Below are positions 14,368-16,401 of a DNA stretch of 16,401 nucleotides, one piece after another. The DNA lies in the NCBI GenBank assembly GCA_036005805.1, contig DASYQE010000069.1:1-16401 (forward strand), read 5' to 3'. The number at the start of each line of letters is the position of its first letter. Within the stretch, counting starts at the first letter, position 1. Below the pieces are notes generated by a model. The model was not told where the DNA came from and did not search any database. It was given only the letters and a program-made list of their open reading frames with translations. The DNA is from DASRAU01 sp036005805. Its GTDB lineage: Bacteria > Acidobacteriota > Polarisedimenticolia > Gp22-AA2. Position numbers and translations under genes: made by a program.

Positions 14368-15348
14368 CTACTCCGCCTGCGGGCCGGCCAGGTTGTCGAT
14401 CTTCATCCCCAGCGTCAGACCCATCTCGGCCAGCAGTTCCTTGATTTCGTTGAGCGACTTGCGCCCGAAGTTCTTGGTCTTGAGCATCTCCGCCTCGCTC
14501 TTCTGCACGAGGTCGGCGATCGTCTTGATGTCGGCGTTCTTGAGGCAGTTGTACGAGCGCACCGACAGCTCCAGCTCGTCGATCGACCTTTGAAGGTTTT
14601 CCCGCACCCGGTCGCGATCCCGGTCCACTTTCTCGATGTCGAGCTCGGGAACCTCCTCGAAGTTCACGAAGATCGACAGGTGGTCCTTGAGCAGCTTGCT
14701 GCCGAGGCCGAGGGCGTTCTGCGGTGACACGGCGCCGTTGGTCCAGATCTCGATGGTCAGGCGGTCGTAGTCGGTGGTCTGGCCGAGGCGCGCGTCCTCG
14801 ACCGTGTAGTTGACCTTGCGCACCGGCGAGTGGACCGAGTCGATCGGGATGTACCCGATGGTCAGGTCGTGGTCGAAGTTGCGATCGGCCGGCACGTAGC
14901 CGCGGCCCGGCTTCACGCGCAGCTCCATGTTGAGGTGCGCCTCGTCCATCAGGCTGGCGATGTGCACCTCGGGATCGAGGATCTCGACGTTGGGGTTGGT
15001 CTCGATGTGAGCGGCCTTCAGCTCCATCGCCCCCTCGCCGCGCAGGTAGATCGTCTCCGGGTGATCGACGTTCAGCTTGATCGGGATCTGCTTGAGGTTC
15101 AGCACCAGGTCGATGGTGTCCTCGACCACCCCCGGGATGGCCGTGAACTCGTGCAGCACGCCGTCGACCTTGATCGCGGTGATCGCCGCCCCCTCGACCG
15201 AGGAGAGCAGCACGCGCCGCAGCGCGTTGCCGACGGTGGTCCCGAAGCCCCGCTCGAACGGCTGGGCCCAGAACCGCCCGTAGGTGGGCGTCAACGTCTC
15301 GTGATCGACCTCGAGGCGCTTCGGCCTCTGGAAACCTTTCCAAAGCAT
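14368..15348 (-). CDS. rpoA: DNA-directed RNA polymerase alpha subunit
   Basis: RpoA dimerises to nucleate RNA polymerase assembly, and its C-terminal domain contacts promoters and activators. The 326-aa protein is of normal length. The N-terminal domain runs from MLWKGFQRPKRLE to about 235, with PFERGFGTTVGNALRRVLLSS (30-50) at the assembly interface. After a linker, the C-terminal domain contains NCLKNADIKTIADLVQKSEAEML and NFGRKSLNEIKELLAEMGLTLG. The start ATG 15348 has AGGAGGA 7 nt upstream; an ATG 27 bp earlier lacks such a site. It lies between rpsD and rplQ, the usual alpha-operon order. Confidence 0.98.
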   Translation of the reverse strand: MLWKGFQRPKRLEVDHETLTPTYGRFWAQPFERGFGTTVGNALRRVLLSSVEGAAITAIKVDGVLHEFTAIPGVVEDTIDLVLNLKQIPIKLNVDHPETIYLRGEGAMELKAAHIETNPNVEILDPEVHIASLMDEAHLNMELRVKPGRGYVPADRNFDHDLTIGYIPIDSVHSPVRKVNYTVEDARLGQTTDYDRLTIEIWTNGAVSPQNALGLGSKLLKDHLSIFVNFEEVPELDIEKVDRDRDRVRENLQRSIDELELSVRSYNCLKNADIKTIADLVQKSEAEMLKTKNFGRKSLNEIKELLAEMGLTLGMKIDNLAGPQAE

Positions 15349-15355
15349 TCGACGA

Positions 15356-15361
15356 TCCTCC
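15356..15361 (-). promoter_or_regulatory. Ribosome-binding site fixing the rpoA start
   Basis: GGAGGA on the minus strand lies 7 nt upstream of ATG 15348 and selects it over the in-frame ATG at 15375. Confidence 0.7.
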
Positions 15362-15398
15362 TGCCGGGATTCCATGCCGCCCGGCGGCGACTCAATCA

Positions 15399-16025
15399 TT
15401 ACTTGCTGTAGAGCTCGACGATGAGCTGCTCCTGGATGGGCAGCGTGATCTCCTCGCGGCGCGGCAGGTTCGCCATGCTCCCCGACACCGCCCCCTCGGC
15501 CTGCTGCAGCCACGGCGCCACGCCGCGGCCGCGCGCCAGCTGCAGCGCCGCCTGCACGTGGACGTTCTTCGACATCTTGTCCTTCATCGTCAGGGTCTGG
15601 CCCGGCTTCACCTCGTACGATGGGATGTCCACCTTCTTCCCGTCCACCTTGACGTGCCCGTGGGCCACCATCTGCCGGGCCTGGGCGCGCGACGACGCGA
15701 ACCCGAGCCGGTAGATGATGTTGTCGAGGCGGCGCTCCAGCCCCTGCAGGAGCATCTCGCCGGTGACCCCCTTCTTGCGCGCCGCCTCCTGGAAGGTCAG
15801 GCGGAACTGCTTCTCGAGCACGCCGTACACGCGCTTGACCTTCTGCTTCTCGCGCAGCTGCACGCCGTAGCCCTGCAGCTTGACGCGCCGCTTGCCATGC
15901 TGGCCCGGCGGGAAGTTGCGCTTCTCCACCGCGCACTTCTCGGTGTAGCAGCGGCTCCCCTTCAGGAACAGCTTCATCCCTTCTCGCCGGCAGAGCCGGC
16001 AGACCGTGCCTCGCTGTCGCGCCAC
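15399..16025 (-). CDS. rpsD: 30S ribosomal protein S4, zinc-binding form
   Basis: S4 is a primary 16S rRNA-binding protein that nucleates 30S assembly and, in some bacteria, represses its own operon. The 208-aa protein keeps the four zinc ligands C9, C12, C26 and C31 (the C+ form, CxxC-x13-CxxxxC). It also has NFPPGQHGKRR (37-47), the S4 RNA-binding domain LERRLDNIIYRLGFASSRAQARQMVAHGHVKVDGKKVDIPSYEVKPG (96-142) and the C-terminal LPIQEQLIVELYSK. The start is GTG 16025 with GGAGAA 5 nt upstream. It lies between rpsK and rpoA; 50 bp separate it from rpoA. Confidence 0.97.
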   Translation of the reverse strand: MARQRGTVCRLCRREGMKLFLKGSRCYTEKCAVEKRNFPPGQHGKRRVKLQGYGVQLREKQKVKRVYGVLEKQFRLTFQEAARKKGVTGEMLLQGLERRLDNIIYRLGFASSRAQARQMVAHGHVKVDGKKVDIPSYEVKPGQTLTMKDKMSKNVHVQAALQLARGRGVAPWLQQAEGAVSGSMANLPRREEITLPIQEQLIVELYSK

Positions 16026-16035
16026 TGTTCTTCTC

Positions 16036-16401
16036 CTAGACCCGGCGCCGCTTCGGAGAGCGGCAGCCGTTGTGCGGAATCGGCGTCATGTCCTTGATGG
16101 TCTTCACTTCGAGCCCGATCGACTGCAGCGCGCGCACCGAAGACTCGCGCCCGGCGCCCGGCCCCTTGACGCGCACCTCGAGCTGCTTGACGCCGTGCTC
16201 GCGGGCCGCGTTGCCGGCGGCCTGCGCCGCCAACTGGGCGGCGAACGGCGTCCCCTTGCGGGATCCCTTGAAGCCGACGCAGCCGGCCGAGGACCAGGAA
16301 AGAACTCCCCCGCCCTGATCGGTGATGGTGATCACCGTGTTGTTGAACGAGGCGTGGACGTGCGCGATGGCGAACGGCACGTTCTTCTTCTCCTTCTTCT
16401 T
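16036..16401 (-). CDS. rpsK: 30S ribosomal protein S11 (5' end outside window)
   Basis: S11 forms part of the platform of the 30S subunit and contacts mRNA near the Shine-Dalgarno region. The frame is open to the window edge, where codons read KKKEKKNVPFAIAHVHASFNNTV, so the Lys-rich N-terminus continues beyond it; GTG 16380 is not the true start. Typical blocks are TITDQGGGVLSWSSAG, FKGSRKGTPFAAQLAA, VRVKGPGAGRESSVRAL and the C-terminal DMTPIPHNGCRSPKRRRV. Its stop is 10 bp before rpsD. rpsM is probably next upstream, outside the window. Confidence 0.97.
   Translation of the reverse strand, partial: KKKEKKNVPFAIAHVHASFNNTVITITDQGGGVLSWSSAGCVGFKGSRKGTPFAAQLAAQAAGNAAREHGVKQLEVRVKGPGAGRESSVRALQSIGLEVKTIKDMTPIPHNGCRSPKRRRV

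Noticed and set aside
13859..15343. A 494-residue reading of rplQ extended upstream through rpoA
   Set aside because: Only the last 164 residues are L17. The upstream part is an out-of-frame reading of rpoA, and rplQ has its own strong ribosome-binding site at 14353.
16381..16401. A TTC/CTT-rich simple repeat at the window end
   Set aside because: It is the antisense of Lys/Glu codons of the normal basic N-terminus of S11.

Overview
The window is about 16.4 kb of very GC-rich, densely coding bacterial chromosome. The organism is a Gram-negative with LPS: it carries genes for Kdo transfer, lipid A and ADP-heptose. The sequence style fits an Acidobacteriota-like, or related deep-branching environmental, bacterium: high GC, an RpoA that begins MLWKGFQRPKRLE, many HD-GYP proteins and heptose kinase/nucleotidyltransferase as separate genes. 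That placement is an inference from style, not a computed phylogeny.

Layout, left to right. (1) 1-706, +: the 3' part of recA, with an unusually long Ala/Lys/Pro-rich tail. (2) 782-857, +: tRNA-Phe(GAA) with encoded CCA and a clear promoter. (3) 868-2464, -: an outer-membrane beta-barrel protein followed by a rhomboid protease with an N-terminal zinc ribbon. (4) 2584-5388, -: a probable operon of a membrane HAMP/HD-GYP c-di-GMP phosphodiesterase, a conserved 129-aa protein of unknown function, and a LexA-like repressor. The LexA-like protein has lost both its catalytic serine and its self-cleavage site. (5) 5502-6753, -: a small ribbon-helix-helix (RHH) protein overlapping nadA (quinolinate synthase). 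It has a promoter and an AT-rich inverted repeat that covers the RHH start codon. (6) 6868-8121, -: an HD-GYP protein with a degenerate receiver domain. (7) 8256-13862, +: a tight operon kdtA-lpxK-lpxL/htrB-like-gmhB-hldE1-hldE2, mostly joined by 4-nt start/stop overlaps. (8) 13859-16401, -: the alpha operon rpsK-rpsD-rpoA-rplQ, convergent with the LPS operon and sharing a CTAG double stop with it.

The operon in (7) supplies the lipid A 4'-phosphate, a late acyl chain, Kdo, and two of the enzymatic steps plus the kinase of ADP-heptose synthesis, so inner-core LPS assembly is encoded as one block. The most novel-looking parts are on the minus strand between 2.5 and 8.1 kb. They are a LexA homologue that should not self-cleave, an RHH-nadA gene pair with a candidate operator or start-codon hairpin, and an HD-GYP protein whose receiver cannot be phosphorylated in the normal way. 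No intergenic stretch exceeds about 135 bp. I saw no CRISPR array, insertion sequence, integrase or attachment site.
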